Positions 1 to 7,020 of a stretch of 64,000 bases of DNA are shown here, in pieces. The position numbers and the translations under genes are program-made. Each line of letters starts with the position of its first letter. Position 1 is the stretch's first letter. The stretch comes from Chitinophaga terrae (ex Kim and Jung 2007) (GTDB taxonomy: Bacteria; Bacteroidota; Bacteroidia; Chitinophagales; Chitinophagaceae), in assembly GCF_900107795.1 (NCBI RefSeq), contig NZ_FNRL01000003.1, positions 124,001-188,000 on the forward strand. Reading direction: 5' to 3'. The notes beneath the pieces are model-generated. The model had not been told where the DNA came from and made no database searches. It was given only the letters and a program-made list of their open reading frames with translations.

Positions 1-114
1 TGATTTATAAACGGCTCCCGGAAATCCGTCGATCTGCGCCTTACATTCTTCCCAGTTATTAAAAATGCCTGTTTGGCGGCCTTTCCAAACAACATAGAAT
101 TTCTGTTTAGACAT
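1..114 (-). CDS. rnhA: Ribonuclease HI, N-terminal part (gene runs off the left edge)
   Basis: The 38 codons present encode MSKQKFYVVWKGRQTGIFNN followed by WEECKAQIDGFPGA. This is the N-terminal RNA/DNA-hybrid binding domain (viroplasmin-like fold) found in eukaryotic-type and many Bacteroidota RNases HI, with the diagnostic VWKGRxxGIF and W-x-C-x-x-Q-I-x-G-F-x-G-A pattern. The catalytic RNase H domain, expected downstream, lies outside the window, so activity cannot be judged. The protein should remove RNA from RNA:DNA hybrids in the cytoplasm. The ATG is followed at once by the conserved domain, so the start is secure. A hybrid-binding protein without the nuclease domain remains formally possible. 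Confidence 0.82.
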   Translation of the reverse strand, partial: MSKQKFYVVWKGRQTGIFNNWEECKAQIDGFPGAVYKS

Positions 115-186
115 GATAGCTGTTATTGGGATATGAATTTAACGAAAAGAGGAGAGTGGATAAAAAGAAAAGAGTATAGAAAATGA

Positions 187-223
187 AAAAGGGCAAAATC
201 TCATGTAAAGATTTTGCCCTTTT
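187..223 (-). terminator. Intrinsic terminator after tRNA-His copy 1
   Basis: An inverted repeat with arms aaaagggcaaaatc and gattttgccctttt and a 9-nt loop lies just beyond the tRNA 3' end. On the minus strand the stem is followed by a run of Ts, as expected of a Rho-independent terminator. Confidence 0.8.
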
Positions 224-225
224 AG

Positions 226-300
226 GGTGACTGAAGGGTCTCGAACCCTCGACCCTCAGAACCACAATCTGATGCTCTAACCAACTGAGCTACAGTCACC
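226..300 (-). tRNA. tRNA-His (anticodon GTG), copy 1
   Basis: Read on the minus strand it folds as a complete cloverleaf: acceptor GTGACTG/CAGTCAC, D stem GCTC/GAGC, anticodon stem TCAGA/TCTGA with loop TTGTGGT (anticodon GTG), and T arm with TTCGAGA. It carries the tRNA-His identity pair: an extra G at -1 opposite C73. The 3' CCA is not encoded. The body is identical to the second copy about 310 bp away. Confidence 0.97.
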
Positions 301-321
301 GTTTATCCGTTTTCGGGAGTG

Positions 322-329
322 CAAAGATA
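322..329 (-). promoter_or_regulatory. Promoter -7 element for tRNA-His copy 1
   Basis: The minus strand reads TATCTTTG, a perfect TAnnTTTG Bacteroidota -7 element, 21 nt before the tRNA 5' end. No good TTG is seen at the expected -33 position in this copy. The same element in the same place precedes copy 2, so the promoter was duplicated together with the tRNA. Confidence 0.7.
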
Positions 330-506
330 ATGGAATCTTTCTTCCGGAAAAGTTTTTTTTAAAAAAATTTATAAAAAGACCTGAGGCAAAAATACGGAAG
401 CCGGCGATGGTAAAAAAATAAGTTATGTTCCTATGTTGAGCGGTTAGGGCGGCGGTTTGAGAGGACAACCCGGGGTATAGCAATTGATGTATATATACAA
501 AAAAAT

Positions 507-533
507 AAGGAAAGCTTTTTTGAAGCTTTCCTT
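507..533 (-). terminator. Intrinsic terminator after tRNA-His copy 2
   Basis: The arms aaggaaagctt and aagctttcctt are perfect over 11 bp with a 5-nt loop. On the minus strand the stem is followed by TATTTTT. The sequence differs completely from the terminator of copy 1, so the duplication did not include it or it was replaced. Confidence 0.75.
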
Positions 534-537
534 TTAG

Positions 538-612
538 GGTGACTGAAGGGTCTCGAACCCTCGACCCTCAGAACCACAATCTGATGCTCTAACCAACTGA
601 GCTACAGTCACC
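538..612 (-). tRNA. tRNA-His (anticodon GTG), copy 2
   Basis: The tRNA body is identical to copy 1: G-1:C73 pair, GTG anticodon and TTCGAGA T loop. It is upstream of copy 1 on the same strand. The about 30 bp before it also match the upstream flank of copy 1 with a few changes, including the -7 promoter element. Confidence 0.97.
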
Positions 613-633
613 GTTTGGCCGTTTTCGGGAGTG

Positions 634-666
634 CAAAGATAAGGGAAAGCATTTTGAAATTCCAAA
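634..666 (-). promoter_or_regulatory. Promoter of tRNA-His copy 2
   Basis: The minus strand reads TTTG (663-666), 21 nt spacer, TATCTTTG (634-641), a complete Bacteroidota sigma-A promoter ending 21 nt before the tRNA. It is a better promoter than that of copy 1. Confidence 0.75.
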
Positions 667-791
667 TACTTTCCGAAAAAATTTTTCAGTGGGTTATGTA
701 TGGGAATATTTTTTACTGTTTAGGATATACCTGCCCCTTATTCCGGTTGAGCATGGTTGCTGAAAAGTTCACGGTTTCTTTTTACCAGCGG

Positions 792-822
792 TTTGTCTGC
801 ACCCAAAAAATGATTATCTTTG
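792..822 (+). promoter_or_regulatory. Perfect-consensus promoter about 210 bp before the 401-aa gene
   Basis: TTTG (792-795), 19-nt spacer, TATCTTTG (815-822) is an exact match to TTTG-N19-TAnnTTTG. The next start codon on this strand is at 1034, so a transcript from here has a leader of roughly 200 nt or begins with a small RNA. Confidence 0.7.
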
Positions 823-1033
823 CGGACTTTCCCATTCCATTCCCAAATTACTAACTTATTGATATTCAGCTGAGTGTTTGAAGATAAACATCGGTACAAT
901 GTTGGTATTTACCCATTGAACCGGTAGACAGGCAGGAAATGTTAACCAGTGAAGAAAAATTTAACAGAATCCCATCGTTTTTATTTGATTGTTGATATAA
1001 AGTGTTTAGAAATTTTTAATTGTATAATGTGTT
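823..1033 (+). other. Gene-free stretch, probable long 5' leader
   Basis: Together with the bases back to 613 this is the only gene-free stretch of more than 300 bp at this end. It holds the two promoters listed separately. I see no credible ORF, strong hairpin or riboswitch core in 823-1033. It is AT-rich, especially the last 60 bp. Confidence 0.4.
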
Positions 1034-2239
1034 ATGGATCAGCTTAAACTGAAGTTACAGGAGTATTATCAGCGTTACCAACAGATGGATCAGCGGGTGA
1101 AGCCTGGAAAGGAGGAGCCTGGGTTTGAGGAGGTGCTGGACATGGAAAGCGACATTTTATCACAGTTTGGTTTGCCTACTTCCAGGCGGTTTGTGCAGAT
1201 TCTGCACGACTTCGTGCATCATGCACATGTGAATGACCAGCTGCTGGACTATGTTAGCAAGAAATTGCGCACCGCCGCCCGTAAGTATTTGCTGGCCCCG
1301 GTGATCTCAGACATTGATCTGTTGGAAGGCGCCAAAGAACAAAAAAGGAGTCCTTACGATGTATTGCCTGAACTGGGTTATCCCGTACAGGATTACGCCT
1401 TATTCCTGATAGGAGAATTGTTCTATCGCCGGAACATGACAGCTTCAGACGTGTTGGATGAACTGAAAAAAATGCAACACTTCGATAGCTGGAATGACCT
1501 TGCCCTGCTTAGTAAAATGCATAATCACACCACGCATGAACTCTACGCAAAGCTTAAAAAACAAGAGTTGCGGTTCGTGGATGATTTCATTCAATATGCC
1601 CATAAGCAGGCGGCATCCAAACTGGTGAACAAACGCGCTACCCCGCTGGAAGAAGGATATACGCCTAATTATAAAACGATCACCAAAGTCCAGGTAGAAG
1701 ACATCATCTTCGACGAAAATACCACGCCAAGCCTTTTTGGTAAGATCAAAAGCGGAAGGGGCTATGCCCGCATCACTATCAGCCTTGAATTCTCTGAGCT
1801 GAACCAGATATTGATGAGCAGCGATGAGCTGGGAGTAGAGATCAGCAATCATATCAAAAAGAGACTGGCCGCTCCAAACGTGGAAAAGCCAATGGTGATA
1901 GATATCCGCGCCGAATTCGGAGATGTGCTGAAACTGGATAACTGCTACCTGGAAGTATACAAACCGCAACACAGGGAAGGAAAAAAATGGGTAGAAGACA
2001 AAGACAACTTCTACTTTGTTGACAAGATCCTCTCGAAGAAAGAGTTTGAAAAACGTACCAAGGATGCAGAAGTGAAACGCAAGATCCAGGAATGCCTGGA
2101 ACTGATAGGCGGCTCCTATGTCTATTATCAACGCCTGCGCCGCTTGGGGATCACAGATGAAGAAGCCAAACTGAGGGCGGGATTGCAGGACGAATTATTA
2201 TTTAAATTATCTTATTTCCTTAATAAAGTAAAGGAATAG
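1034..2239 (+). CDS. Hypothetical protein, 401 aa, unrecognised family
   Basis: I do not recognise this protein. It is hydrophilic, rich in Lys, Glu and Asp, with no signal peptide or membrane segment, so it should be cytoplasmic. The N-terminal 210 residues look largely helical (for example EYYQRYQQMDQRVK near residues 11-24). Residues about 220-330 have alternating hydrophobic residues suggesting a beta-rich or mixed domain (KVQVEDIIFDE, GYARITISLEF). A basic helical C-terminus (KKEFEKRTKDAEVKRK) follows. The ATG is the first in frame after an AT-rich leader. A strong terminator follows 21 bp after the stop, so it is probably monocistronic. A structural or nucleic-acid-binding role is conceivable, but nothing in the sequence fixes it. 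Confidence 0.85.
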   Translation: MDQLKLKLQEYYQRYQQMDQRVKPGKEEPGFEEVLDMESDILSQFGLPTSRRFVQILHDFVHHAHVNDQLLDYVSKKLRTAARKYLLAPVISDIDLLEGAKEQKRSPYDVLPELGYPVQDYALFLIGELFYRRNMTASDVLDELKKMQHFDSWNDLALLSKMHNHTTHELYAKLKKQELRFVDDFIQYAHKQAASKLVNKRATPLEEGYTPNYKTITKVQVEDIIFDENTTPSLFGKIKSGRGYARITISLEFSELNQILMSSDELGVEISNHIKKRLAAPNVEKPMVIDIRAEFGDVLKLDNCYLEVYKPQHREGKKWVEDKDNFYFVDKILSKKEFEKRTKDAEVKRKIQECLELIGGSYVYYQRLRRLGITDEEAKLRAGLQDELLFKLSYFLNKVKE

Positions 2240-2260
2240 TGCCATCTGAAAGATAGTGAA

Positions 2261-2287
2261 GGCCGGTCGCGCAGACCGGCCTTTTTT
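2261..2287 (+). terminator. Intrinsic terminator
   Basis: The perfect 8-bp stem ggccggtc/gaccggcc with loop gcgca is followed by six Ts. It ends the transcript of the 401-aa gene. Confidence 0.9.
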
Positions 2288-2337
2288 ATTTCCATATATC
2301 CCTGCACGTTAGTAATTATTTCTTCGGAAAAAGTACT

Positions 2338-2345
2338 TAAGTTTG
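2338..2345 (+). promoter_or_regulatory. Promoter -7 element for the Tudor-like gene
   Basis: TAAGTTTG matches TAnnTTTG and ends 12 nt before the ATG at 2358; the -33 element is poor. An in-frame TTG at 2343 lies inside this element, so the ATG at 2358 is the likelier start. Confidence 0.5.
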
Positions 2346-2357
2346 GGAGAAAAAGAA

Positions 2358-2900
2358 ATGGAAGAACTATACTTGGGCGTTGGTTCCCGTGTTCAGCATG
2401 CTCATTTTGGTCCGGGAGTTATCATACAGGTGAATTATGCACAGTACCGTGTTACCTTCATGGATCACGGCATTAAAATGATTGATAAAACCGATCCGCT
2501 CTTCGAAGTACTGGTAGCAGAAAATGTAACCAAAGAAATTGAAACCACTTCGGAAGTTGAAACCTCCCTCCTTAAAATACTTCGCCTCTGGGGCGGCATA
2601 ACCGAAGTAGTGCCCTTAGGCGATCGCTGGAAGAACGGTACCATGATCCTGCAACCAGGCGATGCCGGCTTAAAGCCTAAAGAGCTGCCTATTGACACCT
2701 TCTTTCATAAAATAGTAATGTTACGCGACCGCCTCCGGGTGCTGGAGCAAAACATCAACAGCCATAAGGTGCTGAGTGACGAAGACAAGATCAACCTGCA
2801 GCAATACATTACCCGCATATACGGCTCTCTTACCACTTTCAATGTTCTGTTCAAAGAAAAAGAACATTGGTTTGTAGGAGAGAAAAGCGGGAACGATTAA
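2358..2900 (+). CDS. Tudor/KOW-like domain protein, function unknown
   Basis: The protein is 180 aa from the ATG at 2358. Residues about 6-40 (GVGSRVQHAHFGPGVIIQV, then a TFMDHGIKMI strand) resemble the small Tudor-like beta-barrel at the C-terminus of PcrA/UvrD helicases and in CarD/Mfd-type RNA polymerase binders, where the pattern is G-x-x-V-x-H-x-x-F-G-x-G-x-V. The rest is helical (MLRDRLRVLEQNINS) and belongs to no family I know. It is soluble and cytoplasmic. The stop overlaps the stop of the convergent lipase gene by 4 bp. By family resemblance it could contact RNA polymerase or nucleic acid; this is inference. Confidence 0.75.
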   Translation: MEELYLGVGSRVQHAHFGPGVIIQVNYAQYRVTFMDHGIKMIDKTDPLFEVLVAENVTKEIETTSEVETSLLKILRLWGGITEVVPLGDRWKNGTMILQPGDAGLKPKELPIDTFFHKIVMLRDRLRVLEQNINSHKVLSDEDKINLQQYITRIYGSLTTFNVLFKEKEHWFVGEKSGND

Positions 2901-3997
2901 GGTACCTGTACTTTATAGATCTTTTCCAGCTCCCACCTGTAAGCCTGGATGGAGTGATGTATAAATATATTTTTTCCGTCGAAAGGGAACTGCTCTCTAT
3001 ACCCCTCAACCGGGTAAAGGATCACAGGAATGCCTGCCGGCATATAACTATGGCTTTTTACAAAACCAGGCCTTGCATATTCCGGCAGCACTTTCTTTAC
3101 ACGTTTGTACGCAGTTTTTCCCAGTATCCTTTGCATCCTGCGAGAAGCCCGTTTACCCGGCCTGTCGAGGCGCCCGTACATATAGCTCAATACACTGCGT
3201 ACGGGGAACTTCTGTTTTTTAAGTATTCCCTTTACGTTCATGAAAGGACTGACAGGAGCAAAATCTTTTGTTGTCTGGATGGAGAAAGGCGTTTCAGGTA
3301 CCCAATCGTCTGCGTTCACTACTCTTAAAGCCCATCCTCCACGGGTGATATAATCAAAATCATATGCATAGTTCAGGTTGCCGGGTTTAGGCGCCGCACT
3401 GGCATATGTTTTAAAGGTGATGTCTTTAGGCACCTGGTCGTTATACTCGAAATACGATCGCATCAGTAAGCTGATCACGCCCCCCTGGCTATGCCCGAAA
3501 ATAATAAAATCGTGTATCCCTTGGCGGTAGTACTGGTTGATCTTCTCTATCATTCCTGGTCCCATTGCTGCAACGGCCAGCATCCAGCCTGCATGTACAT
3601 ATGCCGCGCTGTCTTTTGCCACCCGGTAAGGCACTTTGGTACTATCATTCAGTACTACTGTTCCCTGCGCCGGGATCATGCCTGCATAAAAATTCTCCAG
3701 CCAGGAAGTGCCGGTTCCATTGGTACCACGGATAACAATAATGCCTGTACGCTGCTGATAGGTCCAGAGATCCCACCTGTTCTGAAGGCCGCTTTCAGGG
3801 GCTCTGTAAACCAACTTGTAATCGGGGGGTAAAACACTTTTAACCTTAGTCCAGGGGGTATCGCCCATTCGCTCTACTAACTTCAACAGATCACTGTATT
3901 CGGCTGGGTCAAAATACGGTTTAAGATGTTGTGCCGTTGTTGTGTTGTTTCCAAATAATAATACTACGTAACAAATTAATAAAAAGCGAAACCTCAT
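2897..3997 (-). CDS. Secreted lipase, class 3 family (alpha/beta hydrolase)
   Basis: The protein is 366 aa with a signal peptide (MRFRFLLICYVVLLFGNN, cleavage near the TTTAQ at 19-23). The nucleophile elbow GHSQGG at 168-173 places the catalytic serine at about Ser170. RVVNADDWVPETPF at 225-238 supplies the acid (D230/D231), and an IRGTNGT oxyanion segment lies near 89-95. This order, with the serine mid-protein and the Asp 60 residues later, fits lipase_3 (fungal-lipase-like) enzymes that hydrolyse acylglycerols or related esters. A C-terminal SHSYMP is a candidate for the catalytic His. It would act in the periplasm or outside the cell. It is single-gene and convergent with the preceding CDS. 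Substrate is unknown; phospholipase activity is equally possible. Confidence 0.85.
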   Translation of the reverse strand: MRFRFLLICYVVLLFGNNTTTAQHLKPYFDPAEYSDLLKLVERMGDTPWTKVKSVLPPDYKLVYRAPESGLQNRWDLWTYQQRTGIIVIRGTNGTGTSWLENFYAGMIPAQGTVVLNDSTKVPYRVAKDSAAYVHAGWMLAVAAMGPGMIEKINQYYRQGIHDFIIFGHSQGGVISLLMRSYFEYNDQVPKDITFKTYASAAPKPGNLNYAYDFDYITRGGWALRVVNADDWVPETPFSIQTTKDFAPVSPFMNVKGILKKQKFPVRSVLSYMYGRLDRPGKRASRRMQRILGKTAYKRVKKVLPEYARPGFVKSHSYMPAGIPVILYPVEGYREQFPFDGKNIFIHHSIQAYRWELEKIYKVQVP

Positions 3998-4060
3998 AGC
4001 CAGTGTAATTGCGTAACAAATAAAAGTCTGTCGTATTTCTACCAGATTAAAACAATTCAG

Positions 4061-4093
4061 TTTGTTTCATTGTTGTAAAAGCGTTTAACTTTC
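4061..4093 (+). promoter_or_regulatory. Probable promoter of the aspA operon
   Basis: TTTG (4061-4064), 21-nt spacer, TAACTTTC (4086-4093; one mismatch to TAnnTTTG) lies 20 nt before the aspA ATG. Confidence 0.5.
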
Positions 4094-4113
4094 AAGCCTA
4101 AATTACTTTAAAT

Positions 4114-5520
4114 ATGGCAAAGAGAATCGAACATGATTTCCTGGGTGAGAAAGAAATACCGCAGGACGTCTATTATGGTATTCAAACATTGCGGGCACTT
4201 GAGAACTTTCATATCACGGGTATCCCTATGAAAGTCGAACCATTGTTCGTACAGGCGTTAGGCTATGTTAAGAAAGCTGCGGCTATGGCAAACAGGGATT
4301 TAGGCGTATTGGATAAAAATATTGCCGAATACATCATCAAGGCAAGCGACAGGGTTATTGCCGGTGAGTTCAACGACCAGTTCCTCACAGACCTGATCCA
4401 GGGCGGCGCCGGTACTTCCATTAACATGAATGCCAATGAGGTGATCGCCAATGTGGCCCTGGAAATGATGGGTAAAGAAAAAGGACAGTACGAGTTTTGC
4501 CATCCCAATAACCATGTTAACTGTTCCCAATCGACCAACGACGCTTATCCTACCGCTTTCCGTATAGCCCTGATCAATAAACTGACGATTTATAAAGAAA
4601 TACTGAGCGATCTCGGAAATGCTTTTGCTGCAAAAGGAAAGGAGTTTAAAGATATATTGAAAATGGGCCGCACCCAGCTGCAGGACGCTGTTCCGATGAG
4701 CATGGGCGATGAGTTCACCGCTTTTTATACCAATATACATGAAGAAATTGCAAGGGTAGAGGAGAGCAAAAAACTGATCTCCGAGATCAATATGGGCGCT
4801 ACAGCCATAGGCACCGGCGTTAACGCCCCTAAAGGATATGCTGAACTGGTGACCAGGTACCTGAGAGAGATCACCAACCTGGACCTGCAACTGGCGGGAG
4901 ATCTGATTGAAGCAACTTACGATACCGGGGCTTATGTCCAGTTATCCGGTGTATTAAAACGTACTGCTGTCAAGATCTCCAAAATTTGTAATGACCTGAG
5001 ATTGCTGTCGTCGGGTCCCCGTACCGGCTTAAATGAGATTAACCTGCCGCCTATGCAGCCAGGATCTTCTATTATGCCCGGCAAGGTAAACCCGGTGATC
5101 CCCGAAGTGGTGAACCAGACAGCTTTCTACGTAATAGGCGCCGACCTTACAGTTACCATGGCGGCAGAAGCAGGACAATTGCAACTGAATGTAATGGAAC
5201 CTGTCATCGCCTTTTCCCTCTTCACTGCTATCTCTTACATGGGCAATGCCTGCAAAACACTGCAGGATAAATGCGTGGTTGGTATTACTGCCAACGCAGA
5301 CCGCACGAGAGATATGGTAATGAACAGCATAGGCATCGTAACCCAGTTGAATCCTATTATCGGGTACGAGAAAAGCGCTGCAATTGCCAGGGAAGCGCTG
5401 GAAACAGGTAAGTCGGTACACGACCTGGCAGTAAAGGAAAAGAAATGGGTGACCCAGGAAAAGTGGGACGAAGTGTTTACGTTCGATAACCTGATCAAGC
5501 CCCAGTTCATCAACAAATAA
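4114..5520 (+). CDS. aspA: Aspartate ammonia-lyase
   Basis: Catalyses L-aspartate to fumarate plus ammonia in the cytoplasm. The 468-aa length is typical of AspA. The fumarase/aspartase superfamily signature GSSIMPGKVN is at 317-326, with the general-base serine in the flexible SS loop at about 318. Substrate-binding blocks GGAGTSINMNANE (98-110) and an HVNCSQSTNDAYPT block (134-147) are intact. The N-terminus RIEHDFLGEKEIP is the usual aspartase start. Fumarase C shares the fold, but downstream linkage to a Dcu dicarboxylate carrier and the aspartase-like N-terminus favour AspA. The fumarate formed could serve as an electron acceptor, with aspartate taken up in exchange for succinate. Confidence 0.93.
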   Translation: MAKRIEHDFLGEKEIPQDVYYGIQTLRALENFHITGIPMKVEPLFVQALGYVKKAAAMANRDLGVLDKNIAEYIIKASDRVIAGEFNDQFLTDLIQGGAGTSINMNANEVIANVALEMMGKEKGQYEFCHPNNHVNCSQSTNDAYPTAFRIALINKLTIYKEILSDLGNAFAAKGKEFKDILKMGRTQLQDAVPMSMGDEFTAFYTNIHEEIARVEESKKLISEINMGATAIGTGVNAPKGYAELVTRYLREITNLDLQLAGDLIEATYDTGAYVQLSGVLKRTAVKISKICNDLRLLSSGPRTGLNEINLPPMQPGSSIMPGKVNPVIPEVVNQTAFYVIGADLTVTMAAEAGQLQLNVMEPVIAFSLFTAISYMGNACKTLQDKCVVGITANADRTRDMVMNSIGIVTQLNPIIGYEKSAAIAREALETGKSVHDLAVKEKKWVTQEKWDEVFTFDNLIKPQFINK

Positions 5521-5528
5521 CTATAACA

Positions 5529-5555
5529 GAACGGGCGGCCGGAAGTTGCCCGTTC
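5529..5555 (+). terminator. Weak terminator or attenuator hairpin between aspA and dcu
   Basis: Perfect 8-bp stem gaacgggc/gcccgttc with an 11-nt loop, followed by ttcctcctg rather than a clean T run. It probably lowers, but does not stop, readthrough from aspA into the carrier gene 120 bp downstream, or stabilises the aspA mRNA end. Confidence 0.5.
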
Positions 5556-5642
5556 TTCCTCCTGTTTATCCTCCGCACCAAAACAATCGCCTGTTCCCAT
5601 CCCAGATACAGGTTATCAGTTACCCTCAGAATTACGCGCTTT

Positions 5643-6986
5643 ATGATCTGGTTAGAATTTATCATTTTGTTGGCGGCTATCCTTATCGGCGCCCGGATGA
5701 AGGGAATAGGCTTAGGTGTGATGGGAATGGTAGGATTGGCTATCTACATCTTCCTGTTCCGTATGCGCCCTGCCGAACCGCCTATAGATGTAATGCTGAT
5801 CATCCTGTCGGTTGTTACCACTGCGGCAGCATTGCAGGCGGCAGGAGGGATGGATTACCTGGTAAGGCTGGCCGAAAAGATCCTGCGCAGCAAACCTTCT
5901 CTCATCGTCCTATTCGGCCCCCTGGTAACTTATCTATTCGCCGTTTTCGCAGGTACTGCACATATTACTTATTCCTTGTTACCTATTATTTCCGAGGTAT
6001 CTCTCAAAAAACGGATACGCCCGGAGCGCGCATTGAGCATTTCTGTCATTTCTTCTCACCTGGCTATTACCGCCAGCCCTATTTCCGCGGCTACCGCCGC
6101 ATTGCTGACCATCGTCGGCGACCAGGGAGTTACCCTGCTGGACATCCTGAAGGTCTGCATTCCTTCTACCATTGCCGGTACGCTGGCGGGGGTACTGGTA
6201 TGCTGGAAAAAAGGGAAGGACCTGGATAAAGATCCCCTGTTCCTGGAAAAAATGAAAGATCCAGAATTTGCTGCCCATATCATGGCAGACGCGAAAACAA
6301 GCAACGAACCGCTGAAGCCGGGCGCTAAAACCTCCGTGCTGTTCTTTGCACTGGCGGTATTGCTCATCGTATTGGTAGGCGCAGTGCCTTCAATTCTTCC
6401 ATCTTTTGGCGAAGGTGTGTCGAACCTCGCTGTGGATGCCGCCGGGCGTATCAAAATGGCGGCGGTTATAGAGCTGGTAATGTTAGCTGCCACGGCGGCT
6501 ATTATCCTCTTCTGTAAAACCGATACTACCGCAGTAGCCAAGGTAAGTTTGTTTACCGCCGGAGGCCAGGCCGTCGTATCTATTTTCGGCGTAGTATGGA
6601 TGAGCGCTACTTTCATGCAAACCAATACCGCCATCATTGAAAGCTCGCTGAGCAATATGGTGCGTTCCGCTCCCTGGACCTTCGCAATAGCCCTGTTCCT
6701 GCTAAGCATATTGCTGTTCAGCCAGGCGGCTACCACCAAAGCCCTCATGCCATTAGGCATGACGCTGGGCATACTTCCTCCTCACATGGTAGCCATGTTC
6801 CCCGCTGCAAACGGCGATTTTGTTTTACCAGGTTACCCTACTTTGCTGGCTGCTATCAATTTCGACAGAACCGGCAGCACGCATATCGGCAAATTCCTCG
6901 TCAATCATAGTTTTATGATACCCGGCCTCGTTGGCGTGGGAGTCTCTGTAGCTGTAGGCTTCCTGCTGGCAGGTATTCTTTTTTAA
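5643..6986 (+). CDS. Anaerobic C4-dicarboxylate transporter, Dcu family
   Basis: A 447-aa inner-membrane protein with about 10-12 hydrophobic segments. The N-terminus (EFIILLAAILIGARMKGIGL) and the FAGTAHITYSLLPIISEV block near 100-120 are hallmarks of DcuA/DcuB, which exchange fumarate, malate or aspartate for succinate during fumarate respiration. A cytoplasmic loop around 190-225 is rich in charged residues. I cannot tell DcuA from DcuB, so no symbol is given. It follows aspA by 122 bp and precedes a porin by 34 bp on the same strand, so the three look co-transcribed. The ATG at 5643 opens directly into the first membrane segment. Confidence 0.9.
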   Translation: MIWLEFIILLAAILIGARMKGIGLGVMGMVGLAIYIFLFRMRPAEPPIDVMLIILSVVTTAAALQAAGGMDYLVRLAEKILRSKPSLIVLFGPLVTYLFAVFAGTAHITYSLLPIISEVSLKKRIRPERALSISVISSHLAITASPISAATAALLTIVGDQGVTLLDILKVCIPSTIAGTLAGVLVCWKKGKDLDKDPLFLEKMKDPEFAAHIMADAKTSNEPLKPGAKTSVLFFALAVLLIVLVGAVPSILPSFGEGVSNLAVDAAGRIKMAAVIELVMLAATAAIILFCKTDTTAVAKVSLFTAGGQAVVSIFGVVWMSATFMQTNTAIIESSLSNMVRSAPWTFAIALFLLSILLFSQAATTKALMPLGMTLGILPPHMVAMFPAANGDFVLPGYPTLLAAINFDRTGSTHIGKFLVNHSFMIPGLVGVGVSVAVGFLLAGILF

Positions 6987-7020
6987 AAGACAGGTGAAAG
7001 AAACCCTCAATCTAACGGTT

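Noticed and set aside
615..854. 79-codon plus-strand ORF across the tRNA promoter and the consensus promoter
   Set aside because: It covers the promoter of tRNA-His copy 2 and the promoter at 792-822, has no recognisable protein pattern and is low in complexity.
1445..2131. 228-codon minus-strand ORF inside the 401-aa gene
   Set aside because: It is antisense to a longer gene with normal codon use; the composition (many Phe, His) is typical of an antisense shadow frame.
2343..2357. TTG start for the Tudor-like gene
   Set aside because: It lies inside the -7 element TAAGTTTG; the ATG at 2358 gives the full conserved domain.
5546..6229. 227-codon plus-strand ORF overlapping the Dcu carrier gene
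   Set aside because: Different frame of the carrier gene; rich in Arg, Pro and Gly with no domain.
6994..7020. GTG start adding nine residues to the porin
   Set aside because: The ATG at 7021 begins a perfect signal peptide; the extra residues would spoil it.
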